Assembly (NCBI GenBank): GCA_023421245.1
Contig: JAEZTV010000002.1
Span: forward strand, 1 to 64,000
Reading direction: 5' to 3'
DNA: 64,000 nucleotides
Source of the DNA: Bacillota bacterium
GTDB lineage: Bacteria; Bacillota; Clostridia; Oscillospirales; Ruminococcaceae
How positions within the stretch are numbered: position 1 is the stretch's first letter; every line of letters starts with the position of its first letter. The notes beneath the pieces are model-generated. The model saw only the letters and a list, made by a program, of their open reading frames with translations. It made no database searches and was not told the origin of the DNA. This document shows positions 35,870 to 44,400 of the stretch, in pieces. Both the position numbers and the translations under genes were made by a program.

Positions 35870-36156
35870 TTTTAAAGATACTGTCGAATGTTCGGGTATG
35901 CATTATTTTTCTGTGCAATATTTATAAAACGGCGTTACAGCGTTACAACGATACTGCAAACTGCTTGCGCCGTTTCTTGCTGTTTTGTCCGTGGTGCTAA
36001 GATATTTAATGCAGCCTTTTGCCGACACAGTCGCAGCAGGCAGCAGCCGCGAGATTTTACAATATATAATGATTGACTATACAAGCCATGCGCATCCCGG
36101 CGGCATGGCGTCATAATATGATATCGCCAATGAAAGGTTTAAGGGGGATTATTGCT

Positions 36157-37650
36157 TTGGAGAACAATCAGTTTCGAGGCTTTGACATAATCGAAGATCT
36201 GGGCAGCGGAGCCTTTTCCCAAACCGTGCTCGCGGAGCAAAACGGCAAACGTGCTGTTATAAAGACCATCGAGATGCCCAACCCGGCAACACTTGACGAG
36301 CGCACGCCCGACTATGTGAAAAGCGGGGAATTTGCCGAGGCAATGCGCACGGCGGGCACCCAGCTCAAGCGCCTGCTCAAAACGATGGTTGCCATGCCAA
36401 AAACCGCAGGCATTCTGCCCTACTACGATTACACCCTTAGCCTTGACAGCGACCGCGGCATCTACACCCTTGCCATACTGATGCAGTACGACACCCCGCT
36501 GCATGCCCTGCTTGAAACAGGCGAGGTGCCTGTGGGCGCCGTGCTGCGCATGGCCAGCCAGCTTTGCCAAGGGCTTGATGCGATGCATAAAAAGTATATT
36601 GTGCATGGGAACATCAAGGAATCAAACATCTTCTACAACCCCCGCACCGGTTTTGCGCTGGGCGACTTCTATTTAAACGATATCCTCAGCACCTCGCTGG
36701 TTCCCGACCGCAGCTTTAAAAGCTACGGCTACCGCTTCCTTGCTCCCGAGGCGTATGAAGACGGCGAATACTCTTACCGCACCGACATCTTCAGCCTGGG
36801 CATGATGCTGTATAAGATATTCAATAATAACCGCCTACCGTTCGATGACGCCCCAAACACCTCGCTGCGCAAGGTCAAGAGCAGGTGGGATGAGGAACAG
36901 GTGCTGCCGCCGCCGGCACTCGATATTCCCGAGATCACCAAGGTAATTGCCAAAGCGACAGCCTATCACCCCGACGAGCGGTATTCTACATATCTGCAGA
37001 TGAAGGTTATCATCGACCGTTTGCTTGCCACACTTCCCAAGGATGTGCTTTATACCAAGCTCACAACGGCTGCACCGTCAGCGCCTGTGCTCGAACAGGA
37101 AACGCCGCCGGCCGGCGGAGATCTCTCTGCACAGCAGGTCAATGCGGTGCCGGATAACGAGGCCCCGCCCATTGTCAGACGGCTTAAGCGTGTCACGCCG
37201 CAGCCTGAGGCGGTGGAGGATCAATCGCAGCCCGAAATGCGCCAGGCGGATTATGAGGCGCGTGACCTGCACGCGGCACCCTCACAGCCTGAGGAGGAGC
37301 AGTTCCCTGTCAATCCGCTGATACCACCCTCCATGCGTGAAGAGGAAGTGCAAGAGCCGGTGCCCGATCGGCCGGTACGCCCGCTGATGCGTCACTACGA
37401 GCCAGCGGCAAACAGCCTTGCAACGCCCCCTGCTGCCGCTCCGATCGAAGGGGATGCCGCCGCGCGCAAGAAGCGGCGCACAAAGATTCCAAATGACAAC
37501 TTCAACTATTTTGATTACAATAGTGAGGACTACTCCGATCCAAAGCCCGGGCATCTGCGCCGGCGCATCTTTATGATTGCGTTTGTTGCGATTGTTCTGT
37601 CCGCACTTGCCGTCGGTGCGGGATTCCTTGTAAAATATCTGGCGGGGTAA
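36157..37650 (+). CDS. Membrane-anchored protein kinase-like protein, probable pseudokinase
   Basis: A 497-residue protein. A Ser/Thr-kinase-like domain (about residues 8-290) has a glycine loop LGSGAFSQTV, the ATP-site lysine in RAVIKTIEM (Lys36), and SYGYRFLAPEAYEDGEYSYRTDIFSLGMMLYKIF as APE and helix F. The catalytic loop reads HGNIKESN (150-157), so the HRD aspartate is Asn152, and DFG is DFY (170-172). Catalysis is therefore doubtful. A Pro/Glu-rich linker (300-455) leads to a single C-terminal TM segment (about 468-492). I favour a TTG start at 36157 with AAGGGGG 9 nt upstream. It lies directly upstream of the SRP RNA-dnaX group. Confidence 0.82.
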   Translation: MENNQFRGFDIIEDLGSGAFSQTVLAEQNGKRAVIKTIEMPNPATLDERTPDYVKSGEFAEAMRTAGTQLKRLLKTMVAMPKTAGILPYYDYTLSLDSDRGIYTLAILMQYDTPLHALLETGEVPVGAVLRMASQLCQGLDAMHKKYIVHGNIKESNIFYNPRTGFALGDFYLNDILSTSLVPDRSFKSYGYRFLAPEAYEDGEYSYRTDIFSLGMMLYKIFNNNRLPFDDAPNTSLRKVKSRWDEEQVLPPPALDIPEITKVIAKATAYHPDERYSTYLQMKVIIDRLLATLPKDVLYTKLTTAAPSAPVLEQETPPAGGDLSAQQVNAVPDNEAPPIVRRLKRVTPQPEAVEDQSQPEMRQADYEARDLHAAPSQPEEEQFPVNPLIPPSMREEEVQEPVPDRPVRPLMRHYEPAANSLATPPAAAPIEGDAAARKKRRTKIPNDNFNYFDYNSEDYSDPKPGHLRRRIFMIAFVAIVLSALAVGAGFLVKYLAG

Positions 37651-37749
37651 ACCAATATAGGATAAAACCGGTGCCGTAATTTTCGGCTTCGGTTTTTGTT
37701 TTTGGGAATATAAGGGATGTTCATCCGCTCTTTTCTATCTGCTGCGTAC

Positions 37750-37778
37750 TTGTAATTCGCAAGCAGATGTATTATAAT
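37750..37778 (+). promoter_or_regulatory. Promoter of the SRP RNA
   Basis: TTGTAA (37750-37755), a 17-nt spacer and TATAAT (37773-37778) place the start site at about 37785, at the 5' end of the SRP RNA. Confidence 0.7.
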
Positions 37779-37784
37779 ATTGTT

Positions 37785-38038
37785 TGCGGGTTCAGGGGTG
37801 AAACCCTTAACTTTGCGTAACCAAACGATATAAGCAAGTTGTACAATTAGCATCTGGCAGGCAGGGCGTGCGCCTTGACATGCGGGTATGCGGGTCCTGT
37901 GCGACAATGCGCCGTGAATCATGTCAGGCGGGGAACCGAGCAGCATTAAGCGGATGTTTTTGTGTGCCGCAGGTAAACCTGTGTATCCGCTTGTGAGGGC
38001 GCAGGCGTATCCGTTGAGGATATCTGCCCGCCTTTTTT
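37785..38038 (+). ncRNA. ffs: Signal recognition particle RNA (large Gram-positive type)
   Basis: The conserved domain IV is recognisable: GGGTCCTGTGCGACAATG, then GCCGTGAATCATGTCAGGC with GGGGAACCGAGCAGC (GGAA tetraloop and the AGCAG asymmetric loop for Ffh). It then continues ATTAAGCGGATGTTTTTGTGTGCCGCAGG. The RNA of about 250 nt ends with a GCCCGCC-TTTTTT terminator at 38026-38038. Its place immediately upstream of dnaX is the standard one in clostridia and bacilli. End points are approximate. Confidence 0.93.
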
Positions 38039-38087
38039 AGTGGGGTTAATTAAGCTGTCGCGCATTGACGGAGAGGGTGTTTTAGCA

Positions 38088-39635
38088 ATGTATAAAGCAC
38101 TATACAGAACATGGCGTCCAGAAACGTTTGAAGACGTTGTAGGGCAGACGCACATCACCGTCACGCTCAAAAACGAGGTTAAGCTTGCTCGTGTTGCACA
38201 TTCTTATCTGTTTACCGGCTCGCGCGGTACAGGTAAAACAACCTGCGCAAAGATTCTTGCAAAAGCGGTAAACTGCCTCTCTCCTGCAGAGGGCGACCCC
38301 TGCGGCCAATGTGCGATGTGCGTTGGCATCGAGGAAGGTACCGTCACCGATGTTATGGAGATTGACGCCGCGAGCAATAACGGTGTAGATGATGTTCGTT
38401 CACTGCGCGAGGAGGCGGTGTTTACTCCTGTAAGCGCCAAGTTCCGAGTCTATATTATCGATGAGGCGCACATGCTCTCCGCCGCGGCGTTTAACGCCCT
38501 GCTTAAGATTATGGAAGAGCCGCCCGCGCATGTTCTGTTCATTCTTGCCACTACCGAGGTGCACAAGGTGCCCGCCACCATTATCTCCCGTTGTCAGCGG
38601 TTTGATTTCGGACGTATTGACACCGAAGCAATCAAACAGCGCTTACTGCTGATTGCCAAGGAGGAAGGCATCTCTATTGAGGAGGATGCAGCACAGCTGA
38701 TTGCCCGCCTTTCCGAAGGCGGTATGCGGGATGCAATCTCGATGCTGGACCAGTGTTCAACGCTTGGTCAGGTAATTGATACCCAAGCGGTATCGCGTAT
38801 TGCAGGTCTTACGGATAACAGCAACCTGTACGAACTATGCGACGCTATCGCAGATGAAAACAGCGCGGCCGCGCTTGATATTATCGATCGGCTCAGTGCG
38901 CAGTCGGTGGATTATGTACGCCTGATGCACGAGATGCTGGCGTTGTTTCGTAATATTATGGTTGCCAAGGCAACCCGCGTACCTGAGGATTTAATTGTGT
39001 GCACACCCGAGGAAATGCAGCGCATCAGCGATGCGGCAAAACGCTACTCGATGGAGCTTATTCTGCACGCGATGTCCGCGCTCAGCGATGCGCTTGACAG
39101 CATAAGCAAAGCGCAGTCCAAGCGTCTTGCTGCGGAGATGTGTATGGTGCGTTTAACTTCACCCGCACTGGATAATCATACCGACGCGCTGCTGCGCAGA
39201 ATATCCGAGCTTGAAGCGCGCGTATCATCGGCGCAAGCCCTGCCCCCGCAACAGCAGTCGGCAAAGGAACCTGTCCCGCAGGATGTTCCCGCGGTAGCAC
39301 CCGAGGTGCTGGAGGTAGAAGAACGCTTTGCGGATTGGGATAATGTGCTCGAGCGCCTCGCCAAAAGCAACCCTGCGTTGCACGGTACACTGGCAAATTC
39401 TTTGGCGTATATCATCGGAGACCTTGTGCTAATCGATGCACGGGATACCATGTTTGCCGAGATGATGCGCAAGAACGAATACACAAAAATGAGCCTGCGC
39501 GAGGCAATTCGGCTTGAGACCGGAAAGGTTTATCGCCTTGGTCCTGTCAAAAAGAACACCATGATTAAGGAAACGGGCGGCCTGCTTGCGCAGCTGGAGC
39601 AAACCGCGAAGGAAGCGGGCATCGACATTAACTAA
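38088..39635 (+). CDS. dnaX: DNA polymerase III subunit gamma/tau
   Basis: A 515-residue clamp-loader ATPase. It has Walker A GSRGTGKTTCAK (about 44-55), the zinc module CLSPAEGDPCGQCAMC (about 64-79), DExx box VYIIDEAHMLS near 123, sensor 1 LFILATTEVHKVP and an SRC arginine finger in ISRCQRFDF. A C-terminal tau-like region carries the polymerase contact. The start at 38088 has GGAGAGGG upstream and matches the family (MYKALYRTWRP); an in-frame GTG at 38040 is too early. It forms a gene group with ybaB and recR. Confidence 0.96.
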   Translation: MYKALYRTWRPETFEDVVGQTHITVTLKNEVKLARVAHSYLFTGSRGTGKTTCAKILAKAVNCLSPAEGDPCGQCAMCVGIEEGTVTDVMEIDAASNNGVDDVRSLREEAVFTPVSAKFRVYIIDEAHMLSAAAFNALLKIMEEPPAHVLFILATTEVHKVPATIISRCQRFDFGRIDTEAIKQRLLLIAKEEGISIEEDAAQLIARLSEGGMRDAISMLDQCSTLGQVIDTQAVSRIAGLTDNSNLYELCDAIADENSAAALDIIDRLSAQSVDYVRLMHEMLALFRNIMVAKATRVPEDLIVCTPEEMQRISDAAKRYSMELILHAMSALSDALDSISKAQSKRLAAEMCMVRLTSPALDNHTDALLRRISELEARVSSAQALPPQQQSAKEPVPQDVPAVAPEVLEVEERFADWDNVLERLAKSNPALHGTLANSLAYIIGDLVLIDARDTMFAEMMRKNEYTKMSLREAIRLETGKVYRLGPVKKNTMIKETGGLLAQLEQTAKEAGIDIN

Positions 39636-39730
39636 CTGGGTTTTTCAATGCCGCACAAACGGCAGATGAGCATAAGATCAGGCTTTATCCTATCAAACGG
39701 TATAAAGCAGGGAAGGTGTGTTTAGAAACT

Positions 39731-40087
39731 ATGAAATCAAGATTACCAAAAGGCTACGGCGGCGGCGCGCAGAACATGCAGGGCATGATAAAGCAGGCGC
39801 AGAAGATGCAGGATAATATGGCAGAGGTCACCGAACAGCTTGAGGCGATGGAGTTTTCCGCAACCGTTGGCGGCGGCGCCGTTGAAATCACCATGACAGG
39901 CAAGAAGGAAGTCAAGGCGCTAAGCATTAAACCCGAGGTGGTAGACCCGGAGGATATTGAGATGCTGCAGGACCTTTTGATTGCCGCGTACAACGAGGTC
40001 ATGGCCAAGGTGGACACCACCAGCAGCGAGATGATGAGCAAAGTAACGGGAGGATTTAACGTGCCCGGCATGCCCGGCATGTTTTAA
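39731..40087 (+). CDS. YbaB/EbfC family nucleoid-associated protein
   Basis: A 118-residue DNA-binding protein with a Gly/Met-rich N-terminus, QNMQGMIKQAQKMQDNMAEVTEQLE helix, ATVGGGAVEITMTGKKEVKALSIKPEVVDPEDIEMLQDLLIAAYNEV core and a VPGMPGMF tail. It usually coats DNA as a dimer. It sits between dnaX and recR, the classic order, and only 8 bp separate it from recR. GGAAGG is 14 nt upstream of the start, slightly long spacing. Confidence 0.93.
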   Translation: MKSRLPKGYGGGAQNMQGMIKQAQKMQDNMAEVTEQLEAMEFSATVGGGAVEITMTGKKEVKALSIKPEVVDPEDIEMLQDLLIAAYNEVMAKVDTTSSEMMSKVTGGFNVPGMPGMF

Positions 40088-40095
40088 ATAACGAC

Positions 40096-40701
40096 ATGGC
40101 AAAAAGCATACTTCCGCTGCCGCTCATTAAGCTTATTGAACAGTTTGAACGGCTTCCCGGCATCGGGCGCAAATCGGCACAGAAGCTTGCGTTTTTCGTG
40201 CTTAACTCCTCAGGGGAGCAGGCCGAGGCGTTTGCGGCTGCAATTTTGGACGCACAAAAGAATATTCACAACTGCGCTGTGTGCCAAAACCTGACCGATG
40301 GTGAGCTGTGTGCGGTGTGCAGTGACGAAGGCCGCGATAAATCGATGATCTGCGTAGTGGAGGATACCCGCTACATGGTTGCAATCGAACGCACAAAGGA
40401 GTATAATGGCGTGTACCACGTACTCCACGGCCTGATTTCACCCATGGACGGCATCGGCCCCGACGATATCTGCATCAAGGAATTGCTTATGCGTGTTAAT
40501 GCGGGCGGCGTTGCCGAGGTGATAGTCGCTACAAATGCTAATGTTGAGGGCGAGGCGACGGCAATGTATCTTGCACGCTTGCTCAAGCCCCTTGGGGTAA
40601 AGGTATCGCGACTTGCCTATGGCATTCCCGTGGGCGGCGACTTGGAGTATGCTGACGAGGTCACGCTCTACCGGGCAATCGAGGGCAGGAACGAGCTGTA
40701 G
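40096..40701 (+). CDS. recR: Recombination protein RecR
   Basis: A 201-residue repair protein acting with RecF/RecO in gap repair. It has the helix-hairpin-helix (LPGIGRKSAQKLAFFVL), the C4 zinc finger CAVCQNLTDGELCAVC (about 56-71), the Toprim domain with ICVVEDTRYMVAIE and a VIVATNANVEGEATAMYLARLL core, and the Walker-B-like end LAYGIPVGGDLEYADEVTLYRAIEGR. Full length. Confidence 0.96.
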   Translation: MAKSILPLPLIKLIEQFERLPGIGRKSAQKLAFFVLNSSGEQAEAFAAAILDAQKNIHNCAVCQNLTDGELCAVCSDEGRDKSMICVVEDTRYMVAIERTKEYNGVYHVLHGLISPMDGIGPDDICIKELLMRVNAGGVAEVIVATNANVEGEATAMYLARLLKPLGVKVSRLAYGIPVGGDLEYADEVTLYRAIEGRNEL

Positions 40702-40733
40702 CGAATCATCCGTGAAGGGAGGGCAACACCGCG

Positions 40734-41201
40734 GTGGTAAAGGCAAATACCAAAACCATAGCACACAACAAAAAGGCGTTTCACGAATATTTTGTGGATG
40801 AATCATTTGAAGCGGGCATTGAACTGTGTGGCACCGAGGTTAAGTCCATACGCGCGGGTAGCGTTAACCTAAAGGATAGCTGGTGTGAGATCAAAAACAG
40901 CGAGATATTCGTTCGCGGCATGCACATCAGTCCCTACGAGCATGGTAATATATTCAACCGCGATCCGATGCGCGTGCGTAGATTGCTTTTGCATAAACGC
41001 GAGATTATGAGGTTGTTTGGGCTGATTAAACAGCAAAGCTATACGATTATTCCGCTTTCGCTTTACTTTAAGGGGTCGCGTGTTAAGGTGCAGCTGGGCC
41101 TGTGCCGCGGCAAAAAGCTTTACGATAAGCGCGATGATTTGGCAAAGCGTACGGCACAACGCGATATTGACCGCGCAATCAAGGACAGCGGAAGAGTATG
41201 A
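40734..41201 (+). CDS. smpB: SsrA-binding protein SmpB
   Basis: A 155-residue tmRNA partner in ribosome rescue. Its GTG start at 40734 follows GGGAGGG. Characteristic blocks are IAHNKKAFHEYF, EAGIELCGTEVKSIRAG-SVNLKDSW, PYEHGNIFNRDPMRVRRLLLHKREI and the basic C-terminal tail KKLYDKRDDLAKRTAQRDIDRAIK. It lies 50 bp before the tmRNA gene it serves. Confidence 0.97.
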   Translation: MVKANTKTIAHNKKAFHEYFVDESFEAGIELCGTEVKSIRAGSVNLKDSWCEIKNSEIFVRGMHISPYEHGNIFNRDPMRVRRLLLHKREIMRLFGLIKQQSYTIIPLSLYFKGSRVKVQLGLCRGKKLYDKRDDLAKRTAQRDIDRAIKDSGRV

Positions 41202-41251
41202 CAGGTTACACGGTATGGCGTTATCGTAATAGGACATAATATTAAATACAT

Positions 41252-41601
41252 GGGGGCGTAAAGGCTTCGACGGGGGTCTTGAACCACAATAAGCGGGCAG
41301 AGTTTGCTGGACACTCTTTAAACGCCGGCACCTATAATTTAAACGCTAACAATAATAAATTAGCTTTAGCTGCTTAATGCAGCTCGTCTGGCCAATCAGT
41401 ACCACGGGTTTGGTTTAGGCGTCATTTAGTGGTGAACGTCCTGTGAGAGTTTCTCGGCTCACCTGATGTATTAGGGAATACCAAAAGGCGTAGCCTGCTT
41501 TTCGGCGGCGTCCGGAGGGAATCTTAAAAGAAAAGCTCCGCCCGGAGAAATTTGTGGGAACAGGTTTTCGGACGCGGGTTCAATTCCCGCCGCCTCCACC
41601 A
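41252..41601 (+). ncRNA. ssrA: Transfer-messenger RNA (tmRNA)
   Basis: The 350-nt RNA starts GGGGGCGTAAAGGCTTCGAC and ends GGTTCAATTCCCGCCGCCTCCACCA, with the acceptor stem GGGGGCG/CGCCTCC, T-arm and encoded CCA. The tag frame begins at GCC 41324 and reads AGTYNLNANNNKLALAA before TAA at 41375-41377. The ALAA end is the proteolysis signal. Adjacent smpB and a downstream terminator support the call. Confidence 0.97.
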
Positions 41602-41604
41602 AAG

Positions 41605-41647
41605 AAAGACATAGTTTTTCCGCCAAGGGGAAGGTATGTCTTTTTTA
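41605..41647 (+). terminator. tmRNA terminator
   Basis: AAAGACATA / TATGTCTTT stem with an internal GGGGAA/TTTTCC pairing, then TTTTTTATAT. Confidence 0.85.
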
Positions 41648-41748
41648 TATTGTAAAGGGTGTTATAATAAAATTAAAGTTAACTACATTACGCAGACAAA
41701 CAGGAAGTTGAAATGGGTATAGTTTATATAACACGAAGGGAATGAAAT

Positions 41749-42141
41749 ATGAAAAAAATTATTATTTATCTTTTAATATTTGCCTTTGCCTTTGGAATGT
41801 TTGGTTGCTCACAAAACAAGGAAACGACTATTGTGAATACTTTTGAACAAACGCCCTCCAATCTTATCGAAGAATACGTTAAAAACTCCAAAGAAGTTAT
41901 ATCAACTACTTATTATGAAATGAGCGATGGTACTTGGAAAACAGACGAATACGCCTATAAATATAAGTTGGTAATAACCGGCAGACTAAGCAATGCAGTA
42001 AGAGATATTACATATACAATTCTTAGTAATATAGAAAATATCTCATTTGAACAAGCATGGAAAGCAAGTGGTCTAAGTAGTAATTCAGATGATTATTTTG
42101 CAGCCGAAGACGCTGTTTTTGTAGCTACTCAGATGGGATAG
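41749..42141 (+). CDS. Small lipoprotein, function unknown
   Basis: A 130-residue protein with a signal peptide ending FGMFGCSQNKE (lipobox Cys20), so it should be a membrane lipoprotein. The mature part (VNTFEQTPSNLIEEYVKNSKEVISTTYYEM and FEQAWKASGLSSNSDDYFAAEDAVF) matches no family I recognise. It is clearly more AT-rich than the genes to the left. AAGGGAATGAAAT gives a modest ribosome-binding site. It is the first gene after ssrA, so it may belong to an element once inserted there. Confidence 0.75.
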   Translation: MKKIIIYLLIFAFAFGMFGCSQNKETTIVNTFEQTPSNLIEEYVKNSKEVISTTYYEMSDGTWKTDEYAYKYKLVITGRLSNAVRDITYTILSNIENISFEQAWKASGLSSNSDDYFAAEDAVFVATQMG

Positions 42142-42256
42142 GTGTATCCGCATATCATAAACATTATCTATCTTACCAAATTACAATTTGCCGCTTTGCT
42201 TGGGGCGTAATTCTCTCCCGAAAAAGAAAATCTTTTTTATATTATTACTTCAAATG

Positions 42257-42302
42257 AATAGCCTACAAACGTTGCAACTAAGCCGTTTGTAGGCTATTTC
42301 TT
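42257..42302. terminator. Terminator after the lipoprotein
   Basis: AATAGCCTACAAACG and its exact complement form a 15-bp stem with a 12-nt loop, followed by TCTTTTG; it also faces the integrase remnant from the other strand. Confidence 0.8.
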
Positions 42303-42330
42303 TTGTTTTGAACGGAAGAAATAACACACT

Positions 42331-42621
42331 TTATAACACACTTGAGGGTAAAAATTTTTTGAAGGTCTCTTGAATCAGATTCGCAGTTGAATCCATTTCG
42401 CCCTCAATTTCGTGTCCATAGGTGCCAAAGGTGTCCATATCCTTGCTATGTCCTGCAAGTGGTTTTATCAATCCCTCCGGCAACTCTTTAACAACCGATT
42501 CAAAGGTGTGCCTCAGCTCGTAAGGGGAGACCTTACTTTCAATACCAACATGATCGCGATACCGTACCCATTTGTGGGATTTCTCGGTTCTAACCTGGAC
42601 GTCTATATCAGATATTGTTAG
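42331..42621 (-). pseudogene. Tyrosine recombinase (phage-type integrase) C-terminal remnant
   Basis: Read on the minus strand, this 97-codon frame contains SPYELRHTFESVVKELPEGL then IKPLAGHSKDMDTFGTYGHE and ends near LPSSVL. The LRHTF block with its catalytic Arg, the GHS motif and a candidate Tyr nucleophile in FGTY are the C-terminal signature of tyrosine integrases. There is no start codon, and the N-terminal two thirds are gone. Its left part fuses directly into the 3' end of the TetR gene (14-bp overlap), marking a deletion junction near 42610-42621. The remnant is about 730 bp from ssrA. Confidence 0.82.
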
Positions 42622-43159
42622 ACATAAATCCTGACTTCAGTTTTGAAATTAACTCCGAAGATGGAACATCCATGCCTTTTTCCGCCCATTTGAGCAACAT
42701 ACTATGCATCCCACCTACACTATATGCCAGCATATAAGGAAGCGGGAGGGAAAAGGAAGTTGCAACTTCCTTTGAGCGGACAAATTCAAATATTTCCGTA
42801 GAATACCGATAGGAGTATTCAAAGACGTGTGAGAGCAGATTGTTTTTTTGCAGGAGAGAGAGCAGGTCTTTCCGTGCTTCCCAAAAGTCAAAATACACCT
42901 GCACCACATCCCAATAATTCTGTATTTTTTGCAATTTAATTTGTGCAAAACATTCATGAAACAGTTTCTCGCAAAAGAGCCGCAGAACATCATCTTTATC
43001 AGAAAACAAGCGATAAAAAGTTTTTCTTGAAAGTTGAGCTTCCTGTGTGATTTGAGTAACTGTAATTTCTTTATAATCATACTGTTCCATTACCAATAGT
43101 AAGGCCTTTATCATTTCCTGCTTTGATTGTTCTGCAATTTTCCAATTTGTCCGGTTCAT
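42608..43159 (-). CDS. TetR-family transcriptional regulator
   Basis: A 183-residue repressor. The N-terminal helix-turn-helix is KEITVTQITQEAQLSRKTFYRLFSDKDDVL (about residues 30-59), and the ligand domain (about 70-180) includes a TetR_C-like SVGGMHSMLLKWAEKGMDVPSSELISKL helix. I chose the start at 43159 (CAGGGAGA upstream) over an earlier one at 43213 that lies within the promoter. It is divergent from the EFR1 ferredoxin gene, and both promoters are flanked by palindromes. Its last codons overlap the integrase remnant, so the natural C-terminus may have been slightly altered. Confidence 0.88.
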   Translation of the reverse strand: MNRTNWKIAEQSKQEMIKALLLVMEQYDYKEITVTQITQEAQLSRKTFYRLFSDKDDVLRLFCEKLFHECFAQIKLQKIQNYWDVVQVYFDFWEARKDLLSLLQKNNLLSHVFEYSYRYSTEIFEFVRSKEVATSFSLPLPYMLAYSVGGMHSMLLKWAEKGMDVPSSELISKLKSGFMSNNI

Positions 43160-43187
43160 ATTATTCTCCCTGTAACACTTCCAATGC

Positions 43188-43271
43188 ATGTGTAACACAT
43201 TACTTCCAAGCATTGAAACCAGCTTTCCTGTATTATATAATTTAAACCAAAGAGTTACAAGTGTGTCACAT
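43188..43271. promoter_or_regulatory. Divergent overlapping promoters with TetR operators
   Basis: For EFR1: TTGAAA (43213-43218), 17 nt, TATAAT (43236-43241). For tetR on the minus strand: TTGTAA (43260-43255), 17 nt, TATAAT (43237-43232). The two -10 boxes overlap by 2 bp, so only one polymerase can bind at a time. The palindrome ATGTGTAACACAT (43188-43200) lies downstream of the tetR start site and TGTGTCACA (43262-43270) lies downstream of the EFR1 start site. They are likely TetR operators. Confidence 0.7.
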
Positions 43272-43289
43272 TAGAAGATGGAGGCATTT

Positions 43290-44138
43290 ATGAAAAAGAT
43301 AATTTACTACTTTAGTGGTACAGGAAATAGTCTGAGAACCGCTCGAATTATAGCAGAGGAAATTGGCGGAGCAAAACTAATATCCATGCGGAGCGAACCC
43401 GAGGATACCCCTGCTGCAAACGCAGATACAATCGGCTTTGTTTGTCCCGTTTATGAATGGGATGTTCCGAAAACCGTAAAAGCATTTGTGGAGCGGCTTA
43501 CTGTCAATCCGCAGGGCTATACATTTATGGTGGCGACTTATATTGCTGTGCATGGCAGATGCTTTGAAACGATTAATGCGTCTTTGCAAGAAAAAGGTGC
43601 CTGTCTCAATTACGCAAAGGCACTGCGCAGTGTAGCGAGTCAATGTATTGCATACGAACCGTTTCCACCTGAACGGATCATGGTACCTCATGCAGAGAAG
43701 AAGTCCAAAAAGATTGGAAAAGAAATTGCTGAGAAAAAATTAAGACCATATCCCGCGATGTCCCCTATTTCTAAGCATTTATATAAAAAAATGATGGTTC
43801 CATTCTTAAACGTTCAGCATGAATTTGATAAGGGTTTCTATACATCTGATGCTTGTATTGGATGTGAAATTTGCCGTAAGGTTTGTCCATGTGAAAACAT
43901 TACTTTTTCAGATAGACGTCCTGCCTGGAACCACGTTTGCGAAGGCTGTAATGCTTGCGTGGTATATTGTCCTGTAAAGGCTATTCAATTCAAAACGCCG
44001 GAGGCGTATATAAAGTTAAACAATATTATATCCAGAAGACTTGGCTTGCCCGAAAAACGGACAAGGTACCATAATCCTTATGTGTCGGCAGTAGATTTGA
44101 TAAAAGATTGGGAAGATATTGCGCCTCAAAAAGAGTAA
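43290..44138 (+). CDS. EFR1-family flavodoxin-ferredoxin fusion
   Basis: A 282-residue redox protein. Residues 1-165 form a flavodoxin-like domain with an FMN-loop YYFSGTGNSLRTARII. The C-terminal part carries two 4Fe-4S motifs: CIGCEICRKVCPCENI (about 192-207) and CEGCNACVVYCPVKAI (about 218-233). This is the layout of EFRO/EFR1 proteins, common in anaerobes with unknown electron partners. GGAGG overlaps the in-frame ATG at 43278, so I chose the ATG at 43290. The divergent TetR gene probably controls it. Confidence 0.88.
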   Translation: MKKIIYYFSGTGNSLRTARIIAEEIGGAKLISMRSEPEDTPAANADTIGFVCPVYEWDVPKTVKAFVERLTVNPQGYTFMVATYIAVHGRCFETINASLQEKGACLNYAKALRSVASQCIAYEPFPPERIMVPHAEKKSKKIGKEIAEKKLRPYPAMSPISKHLYKKMMVPFLNVQHEFDKGFYTSDACIGCEICRKVCPCENITFSDRRPAWNHVCEGCNACVVYCPVKAIQFKTPEAYIKLNNIISRRLGLPEKRTRYHNPYVSAVDLIKDWEDIAPQKE

Positions 44139-44317
44139 CAGCCAATGTGGACTAATTTAATATTATTGCCTTTAGCCGTCAAACGATATAAAAGAACCGT
44201 TGTTTTGGCGGCTGAATAGCCATGTTCATTAAGCGTAGTAGATGCGAAGCGCCGGTTCAGAATTACAAGTCAAAGCCGCTCCACTTCTTTGTAAAAAGCA
44301 AACTTTATGCTAAATTA

Positions 44318-44361
44318 TTGACATATGCCCGAAACTAGAGTAATATGGTTGTGGGCATATG
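44318..44361 (+). promoter_or_regulatory. Promoter A of the TATGCCC set, with inverted repeat
   Basis: TTGACA (44318-44323), a 17-nt spacer and TAATAT (44341-44346). The -35 runs straight into TATGCCC (44324-44330), and an inverted copy, GGGCATATG (44353-44361), lies just after the -10. The two arms (CATATGCCC / GGGCATATG) are perfect 9-bp complements straddling the core promoter. The same TTGAC-TATGCCC fusion occurs at 45243 and 47814. Confidence 0.75.
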
Positions 44362-44400
44362 CTAATAATCGTTTAGATATATTTATGGGGAGATGATTTC

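Noticed and set aside
35888..36076. Small gene between glmS promoter and pseudokinase
   Set aside because: No ribosome-binding site, and its start is only about 12 nt from the predicted transcription start; composition looks random.
42412..42621. A 69-codon plus-strand frame
   Set aside because: It is the antisense of the integrase remnant, which has clear family motifs on the minus strand.
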